64,000 nucleotides of DNA, from NCBI RefSeq assembly GCF_900100665.1, contig NZ_FNCS01000006.1, positions 62,001 through 126,000 of the forward strand, read 5' to 3'. This DNA is from Pelagibacterium luteolum. GTDB lineage: Bacteria; Pseudomonadota; Alphaproteobacteria; Rhizobiales; Devosiaceae. The translations under genes were made by a program, and so were the position numbers. The number at the start of each line of letters is the position of its first letter. Positions within the stretch are counted from its first letter, which is position 1. The notes beneath the pieces were generated by a model. It saw nothing but the letters and a program-made list of their open reading frames with translations. It did not search any database and was not told the origin of the DNA. This document shows positions 33,550-43,432 of this stretch, in pieces.

Positions 33550-34836
33550 ATGACCAAGCGCATTGCGATGGCCACGATCGGCACGCAAGGTGACGTTCAG
33601 CCCTATGTTGCCCTTGCCGGGGCCATGAAAGCGCAGGGCTATTCAGTCGTGCTGGGAACGACACGCGATTTCGAATCCATGGTCACCGATCACGGCATCG
33701 AATTCTGGGACCTTGGCGATTCGATCCAGGATTTCGTCAAGCAGGCGCAATTCGAACGCGCCATGAGCCAGAGCCTTCTGGTCAACGCGCCTGCCCTCTT
33801 GCGTCAGGGTCAAAAGATCGTCAACCGCGCTGCCCGCTCCGCCTGGGACATGGCCCAGGGCGCCGATTGCATTATCTTGAACATGAACACGAGTTTTTCG
33901 ATCGATATCGCCGAAGCGCTCGATATTCCGGCTATCGTCGCCGCCCTGCAGCCGCTCAATTCCACCAGTGAATTCCCGCTCTGCATCTATTACGGCCCGA
34001 CCTTCGGCAAGACGATCAACCGTTTGACCTATTCCACGATGACGGTGCAGCAGATCTATTACAATCTGCCTCGCAACAAGCTGCGCCGGGAATTGATGAA
34101 TCTCGGCCCGCGCCGCAATGGTGGGTTTTTCAAGGACACCGATGGCAGCGCGCTCTGGACGCTGAATGCCTATTCGGAAACCATCTCCCCCCGCCCGCGC
34201 GACTGGCCGAAGACCTCTATCGTCACGGGCTATTGGATGCTGGAAGATCGCTCGGGATGGGAACCGAGCCCGGAATTCAAGGCGTTTCTCGATGCCGGTC
34301 CTCCACCCATCTATGTCGGGTTCGGGTCCATGCCATTCGGCGCCGATCGGAATACCGACATCCTGCGCGGCGCCATCAAGCTCTGGCCCGGACGCGTAGT
34401 GGTCGGTCGCGGCTGGGGCGGCATCCGTCCCGACGATCTTCCGTCGGACCAGGTCTATGTCATCGATCGCGCGCCGCATGACCAATTGTTCAAGCACGTC
34501 AAAGGCGTGGTCCATCACGGGGGCGCGGGCACGACGGCAGCAGGATTGGTGCTGGGCAAACCCACATTCATCGTGCCCCAGATGGTCGACCAGCCCTATT
34601 GGGGCCGCCGCGTCCACGATCTGGGCTGCGGCCCCAAGCCCGTTCGCCGTCGCAAGCTGACGCCCGAGCTTCTGGCCGACGCGCTCGAGCAGATCGACAC
34701 CAATCCCAGCTATGCCCGCAACGCCGAAAAGATCGGCGAAATGCTGCGCGCCGAGGACGGCACCGGCAAGGCGATCAAGGTCATTGAACGCGTTATGGCC
34801 AATTACCAACCCCGCGGCGAACGCAAACGGGCTTAA
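33550..34836 (+). CDS. GT1-family glycosyltransferase (sterol/lipid glucosyltransferase-like)
   Basis: The 428-residue product has the GT-B fold of UDP-sugar glycosyltransferases. The N-terminal half starts with MATIGTQGDVQPYVALAGAM, typical of sterol and glycolipid glucosyltransferases; the C-terminal donor site reads VVHHGGAGTTAAGLVLGKP, then PQMVDQPYWGRRV. The likely reaction is sugar transfer to a lipid or hydrophobic acceptor on the cytoplasmic face of the membrane, but the acceptor is unknown. The ATG at 33550 follows GAGGTGA. It is divergent from argC and ends at a terminator. Confidence 0.86.
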   Translation: MTKRIAMATIGTQGDVQPYVALAGAMKAQGYSVVLGTTRDFESMVTDHGIEFWDLGDSIQDFVKQAQFERAMSQSLLVNAPALLRQGQKIVNRAARSAWDMAQGADCIILNMNTSFSIDIAEALDIPAIVAALQPLNSTSEFPLCIYYGPTFGKTINRLTYSTMTVQQIYYNLPRNKLRRELMNLGPRRNGGFFKDTDGSALWTLNAYSETISPRPRDWPKTSIVTGYWMLEDRSGWEPSPEFKAFLDAGPPPIYVGFGSMPFGADRNTDILRGAIKLWPGRVVVGRGWGGIRPDDLPSDQVYVIDRAPHDQLFKHVKGVVHHGGAGTTAAGLVLGKPTFIVPQMVDQPYWGRRVHDLGCGPKPVRRRKLTPELLADALEQIDTNPSYARNAEKIGEMLRAEDGTGKAIKVIERVMANYQPRGERKRA

Positions 34837-34858
34837 CGGTTACAGACTGCATAAGCAA

Positions 34859-34887
34859 AAATGCCCCAGCTATTGGCCGGGGCATTT
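34859..34887 (+). terminator. Rho-independent terminator after glycosyltransferase
   Basis: AAATGCCCC (34859-34867) pairs with GGGGCATTT (34879-34887) and is followed by GTATTTCT. It lies between convergent genes and may act on both strands. Confidence 0.8.
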
Positions 34888-34911
34888 GTATTTCTAACCC
34901 GCTCAGTTGGC

Positions 34912-35673
34912 TTAACTGCGCAGCTTGTAGCCTGTCTTGAAAATCCAGGTGATGATCGCCAGCGCAGCGGCCATGAAGAACAGCGTCATGCCAAGACTGA
35001 TGGCGATATCGACGTCGGCGACGCCGTAGAAGCTCCAGCGGAAGCCGCTCACCAGATACACCACCGGGTTGAACAGCGCGATGGTCTGCCATGTCTCGGG
35101 CAGCATCGAGATCGAGTAGAACGTACCGCCCAGAAAGGCGAGCGGCGTCACGATCAACAGCGGGATGAGCTGGAGCTTTTCGAACCCGTCGGCCCAGATG
35201 CCGATGATGAAGCCGATGAGCGAAAATGTCAGCGCCGTCAGTACCATGAACACCACCATCCACACCGGATGCTGGATTTGCAGGTCCACAAACAATGCAG
35301 CCGTGGCGAGAATAATCAGCGCCAGAATAATCGACTTGGTCGCCGCAGCGCCCACGAAGGCAATGACGGTTTCGACATGCGAGATCGGGGCTGTCAGGAT
35401 TTCATAGACCGTCCCTGCGAACTTCGGAAAATAGATGCCGAAACTCGCATTCGAAAGCGATTGCTGCAGCAGCGACAGCATGATCAGGCCGGGGACGATG
35501 AAGGCCGCGTAGCTGACGCCTTCCACCGATTCTATGCGCGAGCCGATGGCGGCGCCGAACACCACGAAATAAAGTGACGTCGAGACAACGGGTGAAATGA
35601 TCGACTGCATGACGGTGCGCCACCAGCGAGCCATTTCAAAGGTATAGATGGCTTTGATCGCGTAGAGATTCAT
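34912..35673 (-). CDS. ABC-2 type exporter permease
   Basis: The 253-residue product is a six-helix ABC-2 membrane protein of the YadH/NodJ type. It begins [20 protein letters not shown] and has the conserved block [18 protein letters not shown] in the second half. With its partner ATPase it should export a substrate from the cytoplasm; which one is unknown. Its start overlaps the stop of the ATPase gene by four bases. Confidence 0.88.
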   Translation of the reverse strand: MNLYAIKAIYTFEMARWWRTVMQSIISPVVSTSLYFVVFGAAIGSRIESVEGVSYAAFIVPGLIMLSLLQQSLSNASFGIYFPKFAGTVYEILTAPISHVETVIAFVGAAATKSIILALIILATAALFVDLQIQHPVWMVVFMVLTALTFSLIGFIIGIWADGFEKLQLIPLLIVTPLAFLGGTFYSISMLPETWQTIALFNPVVYLVSGFRWSFYGVADVDIAISLGMTLFFMAAALAIITWIFKTGYKLRS

Positions 35674-36617
35674 GTCCGTTCCCTCAACAGCCCGATGAAG
35701 ATGTCCTCAAGCGAAGACTGATGCGTCGATACATCCTTGATGCGATAGCCCTCTTCACTGATGGCGGCGATGAGCGTCGCGATACCCGTGCGATCGGATT
35801 GGCTGTCATAGGAGAAACGGAGCTCCTCACCGCCATCCGAGAGTTTTAGACCCAGAGCCTCCAGCGAAGGCGGAAGCGCTTTCAGCGGCTCCTGTAACTG
35901 GATTGCGAGGTCCTTCTTGCCCAACTTGCTCATGAGCTCGATCTTGTCTTCCACGAGAATGATTTCACCGCGGGAGATAACGCCGATACGGTCGGCCATC
36001 TCCTCGGCTTCCTCGATGTAGTGAGTGGTCAGAATGATCGTCACGCCCTGCTCACGCAGCTCGCGCACGACGTTCCACATGTCCCGGCGCAGTTCGACAT
36101 CGACGCCGGCAGTAGGCTCGTCGAGGAACAGGATGGATGGCTCGTGGCTCAGCGCCTTTGCGATCAGCACCCGCCGCTTCATGCCGCCCGAGAGCGTGAT
36201 CAGCTTGTCGTTGCGCTTGTCCCAAAGCGAGAGATCGCGGAGGATTTTTTCGATGATTGCATCGTTCCGCGGCTTACCAAACAGGCCGCGCGTGAAGCTG
36301 ACGGTCGCCCAAACCGTTTCGAAGCGGTCGCCGGTCAATTCCTGCGGCACCAGGCCAATCATGGCGCGGGTCTTGCGGAACTGCGTGATGACGTCATAGC
36401 CGCCCACAAGGATTTGGCCCGCCGTGGGCCGCACCATTCCGCAGATCGTACCGATCAGGGTCGTCTTGCCGGCGCCATTCGGGCCGAGCAGAGCGAAAAT
36501 CTCCCCGGGCCTGATTTCAAGATTGATGTTTTTGAGGGCTGAGAAGCCCGTATCATAGGTCTTGTCGAGACCAGTTATCGCAACCGCGGGGGACGCGGTG
36601 GTGGCATGCATGTTCAT
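35670..36617 (-). CDS. ABC exporter ATP-binding protein (YadG-like)
   Basis: The 315-residue product has Walker [11 protein letters not shown]-loop LVPQEL, signature [10 protein letters not shown], Walker [19 protein letters not shown] and H-loop [12 protein letters not shown]. The C-terminal extension of about 80 residues is typical of the YadG/CcmA-like group, and [11 protein letters not shown] is diagnostic. It is cotranscribed with the permease that follows. Confidence 0.92.
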   Translation of the reverse strand: MNMHATTASPAVAITGLDKTYDTGFSALKNINLEIRPGEIFALLGPNGAGKTTLIGTICGMVRPTAGQILVGGYDVITQFRKTRAMIGLVPQELTGDRFETVWATVSFTRGLFGKPRNDAIIEKILRDLSLWDKRNDKLITLSGGMKRRVLIAKALSHEPSILFLDEPTAGVDVELRRDMWNVVRELREQGVTIILTTHYIEEAEEMADRIGVISRGEIILVEDKIELMSKLGKKDLAIQLQEPLKALPPSLEALGLKLSDGGEELRFSYDSQSDRTGIATLIAAISEEGYRIKDVSTHQSSLEDIFIGLLRERT

Positions 36618-36697
36618 GGGAATTCGCCCTCCGGCCAGAGGTGCCTATATAGGCGCGACGAGCCGGAAGGCCACCCCCTTGGCCAAGAAAAATGTCA

Positions 36698-37087
36698 TCA
36701 GCGCCGCGCGCTCGGCCCAATCGGCCCCATATGCGTCGTGGAAAATCCCTCGGGGGATTTCAGACCATAGCCGAGGAGACGGTCAAAACCCGAATGCGCC
36801 AGCCACAGAGCACCCAGGGGCGCAAGGATGGAAAACGGGGTCAATATGCCGATCGCCAGCAATGCCAGCCCGAACGCATAGATGTGGACGAAATTGTACG
36901 CCATCGCCCCGATTTTGGGGCCGGCAAGATATGCGGCGAATGAGAGATCGGGGGCGAAAAAGACGATGATAGCCAGCCACCAAGGCAGTTCGGTGATGAA
37001 GTGGATGAAAAGCAGAATGCCGGCGGCAAAGATTATTGCCCCTTCCGCCTTCTGCCACAGCCTCGCCACGACCATTTGCGCCCCCAT
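36698..37087 (-). CDS. DUF4260 family membrane protein
   Basis: The product, about 129 residues from the ATG at 37087, has three or four hydrophobic helices (AIIFAAGILLFIHF, WWLAIIVFFAPDLSFAAYL, FVHIYAFGLALLAIGIL) and ends HSGFDRLLGYGLKSPEGFS, the family signature. DUF4260 has no known function. An ATG four codons later (37075) is an equally possible start; the upstream open frame contains the rpsI terminator and is rejected. Confidence 0.8.
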   Translation of the reverse strand: MGAQMVVARLWQKAEGAIIFAAGILLFIHFITELPWWLAIIVFFAPDLSFAAYLAGPKIGAMAYNFVHIYAFGLALLAIGILTPFSILAPLGALWLAHSGFDRLLGYGLKSPEGFSTTHMGPIGPSARR

Positions 37088-37120
37088 TACGCTTCGATCT
37101 GCAATTACTGCAGCGTAAAC

Positions 37121-37148
37121 AAAAAAGCCCCGCTCGCAAGCGGGGCTT
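37121..37148 (-). terminator. Rho-independent terminator after rpsI
   Basis: On the minus strand AAGCCCCGCT and AGCGGGGCTT (37125-37148) form a perfect 10-bp stem with a 4-base loop, followed by a run of T residues (complement of 37121-37126). It is 21 bp after the rpsI stop codon. Confidence 0.93.
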
Positions 37149-37169
37149 CTGATATCGGTCTCGGCGCGA

Positions 37170-37649
37170 TCAGCGCTTGGAGAACTGGAACGAACGACGG
37201 GCCTTGGCCTTGCCGTACTTCTTACGTTCAACAACACGGCTATCACGGGTGAGGAAACCACCCTTCTTGAGAACCGGGCGCAGTTCAGGTTCGAACAGTG
37301 TCAGAGCCTGCGAGATGCCGTGACGGATAGCACCGGCCTGGCCGGAAAGACCGCCGCCAGCAACCGTTGCGATCACGTCATACTGGTCGACGCGCTCGGC
37401 AGCCACGATCGGCTGGTTCAGGATCATCTGCAGAACCGGACGCGCGAAATAGGCGACGAATTCCTTGCCGTTGACGGTGATCTTGCCCGAGCCGGGCTTG
37501 ATCCATACGCGGGCAACGGCGTCCTTGCGCTTGCCGGTAGCATAGGCGCGGCCGTAAGCATCGAGCTTCTGTTCGCGAACCGGTGCGTCATTGGTCTCAA
37601 TGCCGGTTGCGGTGCCCAGATCTTCGAGGGAGTTGATGGTCTCGGACAT
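37170..37649 (-). CDS. rpsI: 30S ribosomal protein S9
   Basis: The 159-residue product is ribosomal protein uS9. The core starts at [18 protein letters not shown] and ends with the conserved basic tail [20 protein letters not shown]...SKR that reaches the P-site tRNA. A 30-residue acidic N-terminal extension is common in alphaproteobacteria. It is cotranscribed with rplM, which ends 2 bp upstream of its start. Confidence 0.97.
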   Translation of the reverse strand: MSETINSLEDLGTATGIETNDAPVREQKLDAYGRAYATGKRKDAVARVWIKPGSGKITVNGKEFVAYFARPVLQMILNQPIVAAERVDQYDVIATVAGGGLSGQAGAIRHGISQALTLFEPELRPVLKKGGFLTRDSRVVERKKYGKAKARRSFQFSKR

Positions 37650-37651
37650 AT

Positions 37652-38116
37652 TTACTTCACCCTCACATTCTTGGTGTTGAGCGCTGCAACGTCGAGGGTT
37701 TCAGGCTGCTGTGCTTCATGGGGATGCTCGGCACCGGCATAAACACGCAGGTTCTTGAGCTGGGCGCGGGTCAGCGGGCCGCCCGGCATCATGCGACGAA
37801 TGGCGTTCTCAACGACACGCTCCGGAAAACGGCCTTCGAGGAGCTCGCGCATCGTGCGATCCTTGATGCCGCCGGGGTAGCCGGTGTGCCAGTAGAAACG
37901 CTTGTCGTCGAGCTTCTTGCCGGTGAACTTCACCTTGCCAGCGTTGATGACGATGACGTTGTCGCCCATATCCTGGTTGGGCGTGAACGTCGGCAGGTGC
38001 TTGCCGCGCAGACGGGTGGCGATGATCGCAGCGAGGCGACCAACGACCAGACCTTCAGCGTCGATCAAAACCCACTTCTTCTCGATCTCGCCAGCTTTGG
38101 CCGAGTAGGTTTTCAT
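37652..38116 (-). CDS. rplM: 50S ribosomal protein L13
   Basis: The 154-residue product is ribosomal protein uL13, with the blocks [45 protein letters not shown] and [14 protein letters not shown]. It is the first gene of the rplM-rpsI operon, an arrangement kept throughout bacteria. The promoter should lie in 38117-38290. Confidence 0.97.
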   Translation of the reverse strand: MKTYSAKAGEIEKKWVLIDAEGLVVGRLAAIIATRLRGKHLPTFTPNQDMGDNVIVINAGKVKFTGKKLDDKRFYWHTGYPGGIKDRTMRELLEGRFPERVVENAIRRMMPGGPLTRAQLKNLRVYAGAEHPHEAQQPETLDVAALNTKNVRVK

Positions 38117-38290
38117 TGTGTAGTTCCTTGGTAAAATTCATCTGGACAAGCCACCGGAACCGGAACTTATCCCCGACCGCCCCAATGATGGTACGATCAA
38201 TTCGTCGCGGGTATTACAGCGCGACCGACAGAGCGTCAAGCGGAAAGAATTTATCTCTTTAAAACATAGGCTTACGATTGCGGTATTGGG

Positions 38291-39352
38291 CTACCGCACC
38301 GAAAGCCTTTTCATATCAGAGAGATACGCGACCACCATAGAGATCAGCGTGAACGCCAGCCCCTGATGAACCAGCGCAATGGGGATATTGACTACCGAAA
38401 GTAGCGTCACGATACCCACGCCGACCTGGAGCACGACCAGCGCCGCAATGCGCGGAAGCCATTTGTGGACGCCTGAAAACCCAGGGTTTGTGCGCCCGAC
38501 CCACCACAGGACCAACGCGTAGATCGTTATGAGATAGGCGAGGTTACGGTGATTGAACTGGACCGTCAGCATATTCTCAAAGACGTTGCGCCATGCGGGG
38601 TCCATCGCGAACAGACCGCCTGGTATGACAGCACCATCGATCAGCGGCCAGGTATTATAAATGAACCCGGCATCGAGCCCGGCCACCAGAGCCCCTGCCC
38701 CAATCTGGATAAACAGCAACGCTACGAGACCCCAATTGGCCAACACCCAACCGCGTTGTGGCTTCACACCGATAACGGGAGGCTCGAGCATGCGGGCCAC
38801 CCAGATCAACGCCATCATCAAAACGCTGGCCGCGGTGAGATGCGCAGCAAGGCGATATTGGGAAACCGAAGTCAGTTCGGATAGGCCCGAAGACACCATC
38901 CACCAGCCCAGAAAGCCCTGAAATCCACCAGCGACGAACAGTCCCGCCATTGGCCAGATGAGGCTCTTGGGAATGCGACGCTGGACGACAAAGATCACGA
39001 AGGGAATCGCAAACGCCACGCCCAGCATGCGGGCCAGGAACCTGTGCCCCCACTCCCACCAGAAGATGTATTTGAATTCATCGACGCCCATCCAGCTTTC
39101 GACCAGCCCATACTGGGGAATCTGCTGGTAGGCCTCAAATTCAGCCTGCCAGTCGGCATCGCTCAGGGGCGGGATGATGCCGGAGATCGGCCGCCAGCTG
39201 GTGATCGAGAGACCAGATTCCGTCAGCCGCGTTCCGCCGCCGACAATCACGATCAGCAAAACCATCGCCGCAAGCACGTAGAGCCAGATGCGGACGGGCG
39301 TCAGGCGATCATGGTCGAGCGCTTTTGGCGCAGCGGAAGCAATTGCAGACAC
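38291..39352 (-). CDS. ctaA: haem A synthase (CtaA/COX15)
   Basis: The 353-residue product converts haem O to haem A in the inner membrane for cytochrome oxidase. It has eight hydrophobic segments and conserved histidines: WWEWGHRFLARMLG, YRLAAHLTAA, QFNHRNLAYL and ALVHQGLAF. GGGTRLTESGLSITSW near the N-terminus and YNTWPLIDG are diagnostic of the alphaproteobacterial/mitochondrial type. The start is a GTG at 39352. It is divergent from the DUF2842 gene. Confidence 0.94.
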   Translation of the reverse strand: MSAIASAAPKALDHDRLTPVRIWLYVLAAMVLLIVIVGGGTRLTESGLSITSWRPISGIIPPLSDADWQAEFEAYQQIPQYGLVESWMGVDEFKYIFWWEWGHRFLARMLGVAFAIPFVIFVVQRRIPKSLIWPMAGLFVAGGFQGFLGWWMVSSGLSELTSVSQYRLAAHLTAASVLMMALIWVARMLEPPVIGVKPQRGWVLANWGLVALLFIQIGAGALVAGLDAGFIYNTWPLIDGAVIPGGLFAMDPAWRNVFENMLTVQFNHRNLAYLITIYALVLWWVGRTNPGFSGVHKWLPRIAALVVLQVGVGIVTLLSVVNIPIALVHQGLAFTLISMVVAYLSDMKRLSVR

Positions 39353-39445
39353 GATTACGGACCGGAGTTGTCAAAGCTGAATGAAGTGCTAATGGGGTGG
39401 TCCCCGAATGGCAATGATAACAAACGCCGCAGGCAGGAGCCAAAC

Positions 39446-39655
39446 ATGACCCAGCGCCAGCGCAAAGCTCTAGGCACCGTGCTGACAATCGTGACCCTCA
39501 TTGCATGGGCGGTCATGGGCATGTGGATCTATGACACCTGGCTTGTCGGGGCCAACAACCTCATTCACTTGCTGTTTTTCGTCCTGTTCGGACTCGCCTG
39601 GGTATTCCCGGCGATGGTGGTGATCCGGTGGATGGCGAAACCCGACCGTTTGTGA
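39446..39655 (+). CDS. DUF2842 family small membrane protein
   Basis: From the ATG at 39446 (AGGAGC upstream) the product has 69 residues and two membrane helices (TVLTIVTLIAWAVMGMWIY and LIHLLFFVLFGLAWVFPAMV), ending IRWMAKPD, the DUF2842 signature. It often lies beside ctaA in this order. Its function is unknown. Confidence 0.83.
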   Translation: MTQRQRKALGTVLTIVTLIAWAVMGMWIYDTWLVGANNLIHLLFFVLFGLAWVFPAMVVIRWMAKPDRL

Positions 39656-39679
39656 TCGTGCCCTGAGAGAGCCCTCAGC

Positions 39680-40726
39680 TCAGCCGATATCGATACGCTT
39701 GCCACGCCGCATCAGAGTGAACACCTCGGCGGTCAACAGCACGTCGATAAAGCGGCGTTGCTGGAACAGGCCATTGAGCGATATACGCGGCAACGCGCTC
39801 TTGTGTTCGGCGTGGTCCCTGTAAAGTCCGCCCGGACGGGTCGTCACCGCAGTGGCAAAACCCATATCTCTTGCCGCCGAAAACTCGCGCGGGCCGGCAG
39901 CTGCGACGCCGCCGATCGGATAGGACAGATGACGCGGACGGATGCCGAACTGGGCATCGAGAACGTTAACCGACTGCGCGATTTCCGACCGCATCTGCGT
40001 TTCGGGCAGCTTGGACAGTTCGAAGTGATGAACCGTATGGGCCCCGATCGTGCAGAGCTGCTCATCGGCAAAGGTCTTGAGTTCCGCCCAGTCCATGATC
40101 AGCGCGCGGCAATGCGCGGCCAGATCGAAGTCGTAGCGCGCGGCAAGGGCTTTGATCGAGGCCTCACGCTCAGGTTCGGGAATGGTCCGATAGCGCGCAT
40201 AGATATGGGCGAAGGTGGCGTTCTTCTGCTCGAGCGTGCCGGCGTCTCCATAATGCGGCCCATCGGGCAACTCGACCGCGACAACGTCGTTCGCAGCGAT
40301 GACATCCTCGAGAGCCTGCCACCACACCAGCCCGACACCATCGACCAGAGCCGTCGGCACATAAAGCGTGAACGGCGCGGCATGCTTGCGCAAAATCGGC
40401 AGCGCGTGGACGAGATTATCGCGGTATCCGTCATCGAAGGTGAGGACCACAAACGGCTTTGCCGCATCGTCCTCGAGCCGTCGCATGGCTTCATCGAGAT
40501 CGACGATATCAAAGCCCGCAGCGCGTGCTTTGACGATCACCGCTTCCAGAAAATTTGGGGTGATCTGCAGGATGGCGTTCGGTGAAAAAGCTGCTGGCTG
40601 TTCGGGAAGGACGCGATGCAGCGTAAAAATCACGCCCTTTGCGGGGGAGAACCGCCGAATGGTTTTGGCAAAGCCAGGCAGCGCAAGGGCTTCGAACGCC
40701 AATTTGTAGAGCTTGTAGGGCGCCAT
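39680..40726 (-). CDS. polysaccharide deacetylase family protein
   Basis: The 348-residue product belongs to the carbohydrate esterase 4/NodB family, which removes N-acetyl groups from polysaccharide using a metal ion. The first catalytic motif is VLTFDDGYRDN, with the base Asp and metal Asp; the metal histidines lie in TIGAHTVHHFELSKL. PRHLSYPIGG carries the later conserved proline-rich loop. No signal peptide is obvious. It is cotranscribed with the chain-length protein (8 bp apart), so the likely target is the exopolysaccharide of this locus. Confidence 0.87.
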   Translation of the reverse strand: MAPYKLYKLAFEALALPGFAKTIRRFSPAKGVIFTLHRVLPEQPAAFSPNAILQITPNFLEAVIVKARAAGFDIVDLDEAMRRLEDDAAKPFVVLTFDDGYRDNLVHALPILRKHAAPFTLYVPTALVDGVGLVWWQALEDVIAANDVVAVELPDGPHYGDAGTLEQKNATFAHIYARYRTIPEPEREASIKALAARYDFDLAAHCRALIMDWAELKTFADEQLCTIGAHTVHHFELSKLPETQMRSEIAQSVNVLDAQFGIRPRHLSYPIGGVAAAGPREFSAARDMGFATAVTTRPGGLYRDHAEHKSALPRISLNGLFQQRRFIDVLLTAEVFTLMRRGKRIDIG

Positions 40727-40734
40727 TCCGGAAC

Positions 40735-42729
40735 TTAAGCGACTTCGGAACGCGCGCCAGGCAGCACGATCAGATGAACGCTTTCGTAGCCAAGCTCGAG
40801 AATTTCATCCTTGGCCGCATCGCCCGTTACTTCCTCGCTGGAAAGCAGGAGGCACTGCGCTCCGGTTTCCGCAAATAGCGGCAAGCTCGAACCCATGCCA
40901 GTACGCCCGGTGACGATGACGACGCATTCGTAGATATCTGAGAGTGCGTCGACAAGCGTCGCCATGCGATCCGAATTGCGGTTGAGCCGCGCGCTTTGAC
41001 CCCATGGAACGTAAGCGAACTGCCCATTAGGCGCGCGGTGCACGACGTCACCAAATTCGGCCTCGTCGACCGACAGATCAGACAGCCCGGGCTCTATCCC
41101 CTGCTGGCCGCTGGAGGCGTCGATTTCGGCAACGCTGAGTTGATCGTTGATCAGCTTGGCGGTGAGCTTGTCCGCGAAGTCCTGGGTATCGATCCGCGCA
41201 TCGTCAGTGGCGATAACCAGTATGCGCTCGATGCCGCCGAGCGCACCGGCCGCGATGGCCTCGATCTCGGTTTCAAGCGACACCGGTGTGTGATGCCTGC
41301 GCACCGAAGCGACCGGGGTCGGCGCGACATGAACGTCATCGGCTTCAAGCTGCTCGTCGTTGACTTCCGGCCGACGTGGCGCAACGGGGTGCTTTTCGAC
41401 CAATGCACGCCCCGAGAGCAATTCGGAAAAGATGACGGCGCCGACCTGCAAGAGGATCGAGACAATTGCGATGGCAACGAGGATCATCATCGTCTGTGGC
41501 GCGGCAGGCCGGACCGGGGGCGCTGCCTCGCTAACGATACGAATATCAGGCAAAGCCGAGTTGACGTCGGAACGCGCGCTGGCTTCTGCAAAGCCCAAAA
41601 GATAGGCGTTGAGCAATTCGCGCTGTGCCGTCGCTTCCCGCTCCAGTTCGGCGAGTGTGACTCCCTCGATCGTGTCGGTTCCGGCCGTTACCTTGAGGCG
41701 GTCAAGTTCAGCCTGCAAAGAGGTCTGCAGGTCGGCTTCGATCTGGGCCTGAGCTTCCAGCGCAGCGGCGATGCGGCGGCCTTCGGCGGAAATCTGGGTG
41801 TCGATTTCAGCGATCTGAGCGTCGAGCGCGCGGATCGTAGGATGATTGGGCAAGAGGGTTGCGGCCTGCTGCGCACGCTCGCCCTGGAGCCGCGCCACTT
41901 CCTGGCTCAGCTGCTGGCCCACCGAAGACGATTGCACATCGGACACGCCGATGACCGACTGACCGGACTCCAGCAGCGCCCGAATGAGCTGCGCGCGCGA
42001 TTGAGCCGTGCTGCGACGCTCGGCGGCGGCGGACATCTGGGCCGTAAAATTGGAGAGCTGCTGATTGGTGAGGCTCTCATTGTTCGAGCCGACGAAGAGA
42101 TCGTTATCGACCCTGAACTCGGCGATAGCCCGCTCGGCGGCGCCCACACTGGCCCGGAGACGGCCGATTTCGTCTTCGAGCCAACCGGTCGTTTCGATCG
42201 TGTCGGAAATCTGCTGCCCCGCCCGTCGGCTGACATGAGCCAAGGCGATCCCGTTGGCAATAAGAGCGGCCATATCGGGATCTTCGGAGCGGTAGGCGAT
42301 AGAAATGAGGCGCGAGCCGCGTTCCTGGGTGACGATCAGATCATCGGAAATGCCTGCAATGATACGATCGAGGTTCTGGCCGGTAAAGGCCGGGTCGTCC
42401 TCCAGATTGAGCGTTTCGATCGCTGCGCGGATTGTGTCGCGCGATTTGATCAATTCGATCTGGCTGGCAACCGCCGCGGCATCGAGCAGATATGCATCAC
42501 TACCGGAGGCGACAGAGGATGATAGCGCGGAGTTCGAACGTGGCTCCACCAGTAGTTCGGCCCGTGATTCGTAAACTCGTGGCACGAACAAGAGCACAGC
42601 GTAGGCCGCCGCGCACAGCAATAAGGTGATGAAAGCAATACGGATCAGACTTCTCAATACCGCGCGCAGGATGAGACCCGCGTCGATACTGGTGTCCACT
42701 TGGTCTGGCGCGCTGCCGGAATCACTCAT
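40735..42729 (-). CDS. polysaccharide co-polymerase (GumC/ExoP-like) with degenerate kinase domain
   Basis: The 664-residue product controls chain length and export of exopolysaccharide. It has a Wzz domain between two membrane helices (about 29-50 and 413-437), with a long periplasmic coiled coil (180-390), and a cytoplasmic C-terminal domain (about 500-664) in the place of a bacterial tyrosine kinase. That domain keeps the strand pattern but lacks the nucleotide-binding motifs: the Walker A site reads IATDDARIDTQDF and the Walker B-like strand reads ECVVIVTGRTG; no tyrosine-rich tail follows. It is therefore probably a pseudokinase form. It is divergent from the export lipoprotein gene. Confidence 0.85.
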   Translation of the reverse strand: MSDSGSAPDQVDTSIDAGLILRAVLRSLIRIAFITLLLCAAAYAVLLFVPRVYESRAELLVEPRSNSALSSSVASGSDAYLLDAAAVASQIELIKSRDTIRAAIETLNLEDDPAFTGQNLDRIIAGISDDLIVTQERGSRLISIAYRSEDPDMAALIANGIALAHVSRRAGQQISDTIETTGWLEDEIGRLRASVGAAERAIAEFRVDNDLFVGSNNESLTNQQLSNFTAQMSAAAERRSTAQSRAQLIRALLESGQSVIGVSDVQSSSVGQQLSQEVARLQGERAQQAATLLPNHPTIRALDAQIAEIDTQISAEGRRIAAALEAQAQIEADLQTSLQAELDRLKVTAGTDTIEGVTLAELEREATAQRELLNAYLLGFAEASARSDVNSALPDIRIVSEAAPPVRPAAPQTMMILVAIAIVSILLQVGAVIFSELLSGRALVEKHPVAPRRPEVNDEQLEADDVHVAPTPVASVRRHHTPVSLETEIEAIAAGALGGIERILVIATDDARIDTQDFADKLTAKLINDQLSVAEIDASSGQQGIEPGLSDLSVDEAEFGDVVHRAPNGQFAYVPWGQSARLNRNSDRMATLVDALSDIYECVVIVTGRTGMGSSLPLFAETGAQCLLLSSEEVTGDAAKDEILELGYESVHLIVLPGARSEVA

Positions 42730-42784
42730 GCTTTAAGTCCCTTAGGCCTAGGGTTGCTTATGGCGCGCGTATGGTAAGTATTCA

Positions 42785-42830
42785 GTTAAGGCCCGAGGCA
42801 GGAGGCGACATCCGATAAGGGCTTCTTAAC
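42785..42830. promoter_or_regulatory. inverted repeat in divergent exopolysaccharide promoter region
   Basis: GTTAAGGCCC (42785-42794) and GGGCTTCTTAAC (42819-42830) form an imperfect inverted repeat in the 143-bp region between the co-polymerase and export genes. It may be an operator or a promoter element for both directions; the binder is unknown. Confidence 0.35.
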
Positions 42831-42872
42831 CATGACGTGCGACAGCTAGCATCAGATTCATGAGGTTTGTCC

Positions 42873-43430
42873 ATGAGCTGGCTCCGTGCTGCGCTGTTGC
42901 TGATTATCCCCGTCCTGCTTGCCGGCTGTAACCACACGAGTGGCCCGGCGACCTATCTTGTCGAGCAGACCGGCCCCTATCTGCTCGACAGCGGTGATGT
43001 CCTTCGCGTTACGGTCTATGGCGACGAAAGCCTCACTAACACCTATCGAATCGATGATTCCGGGAACGTTTCCATGCCGCTGATCGGCGCCGTACCAGCA
43101 CGCGGCGTGACATCGCAGGCAGTAAATCAACGCATCGTTTCAAAGCTAGCGGCCGGGTTTATTCGCAGCCCCAACGTCGCGGTAGAAGTCGCCGAGTATC
43201 GCCCGTTCTTCATCCAGGGCGCCGTCGGCAATTCGGGCCAGTTTGCTTATATTTACGGCATGACGGCTCGGGCCGCGATCAGTTCGGCAGGCGGGTTCTC
43301 CGACACAGCCAACCGCAACAGTGTCACGATTTACCGCCGTGTTGGCGCAGAGATGGTCAAGGGCAATGTGGCCCTGGACTTCCCCATCCAGCCGGGCGAC
43401 ACGATCGTCGTTTCCGAACGCTGGATCTGA
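42873..43430 (+). CDS. polysaccharide export lipoprotein (Wza/GumB-like)
   Basis: From the ATG at 42873 the product has 185 residues: a lipoprotein signal (MSWLRAALLLIIPVLLAGC), a poly-export domain (LLDSGDVLRVTVYGDESL, VSMPLIGAV) and one SLBB-type domain (PFFIQGAVGNSGQF, MTARAAISSAGGF). It is the short GumB/ExoF-like form of the outer-membrane export channel. It is the first gene of the rightward exopolysaccharide operon; the glycosyltransferase follows after 2 bp. Confidence 0.9.
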   Translation: MSWLRAALLLIIPVLLAGCNHTSGPATYLVEQTGPYLLDSGDVLRVTVYGDESLTNTYRIDDSGNVSMPLIGAVPARGVTSQAVNQRIVSKLAAGFIRSPNVAVEVAEYRPFFIQGAVGNSGQFAYIYGMTARAAISSAGGFSDTANRNSVTIYRRVGAEMVKGNVALDFPIQPGDTIVVSERWI

Positions 43431-43432
43431 CG

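Noticed and set aside
40996-42522. 508-codon open frame on the plus strand
   Set aside because: It mirrors the exopolysaccharide co-polymerase gene, whose domains and helices are clear on the minus strand.
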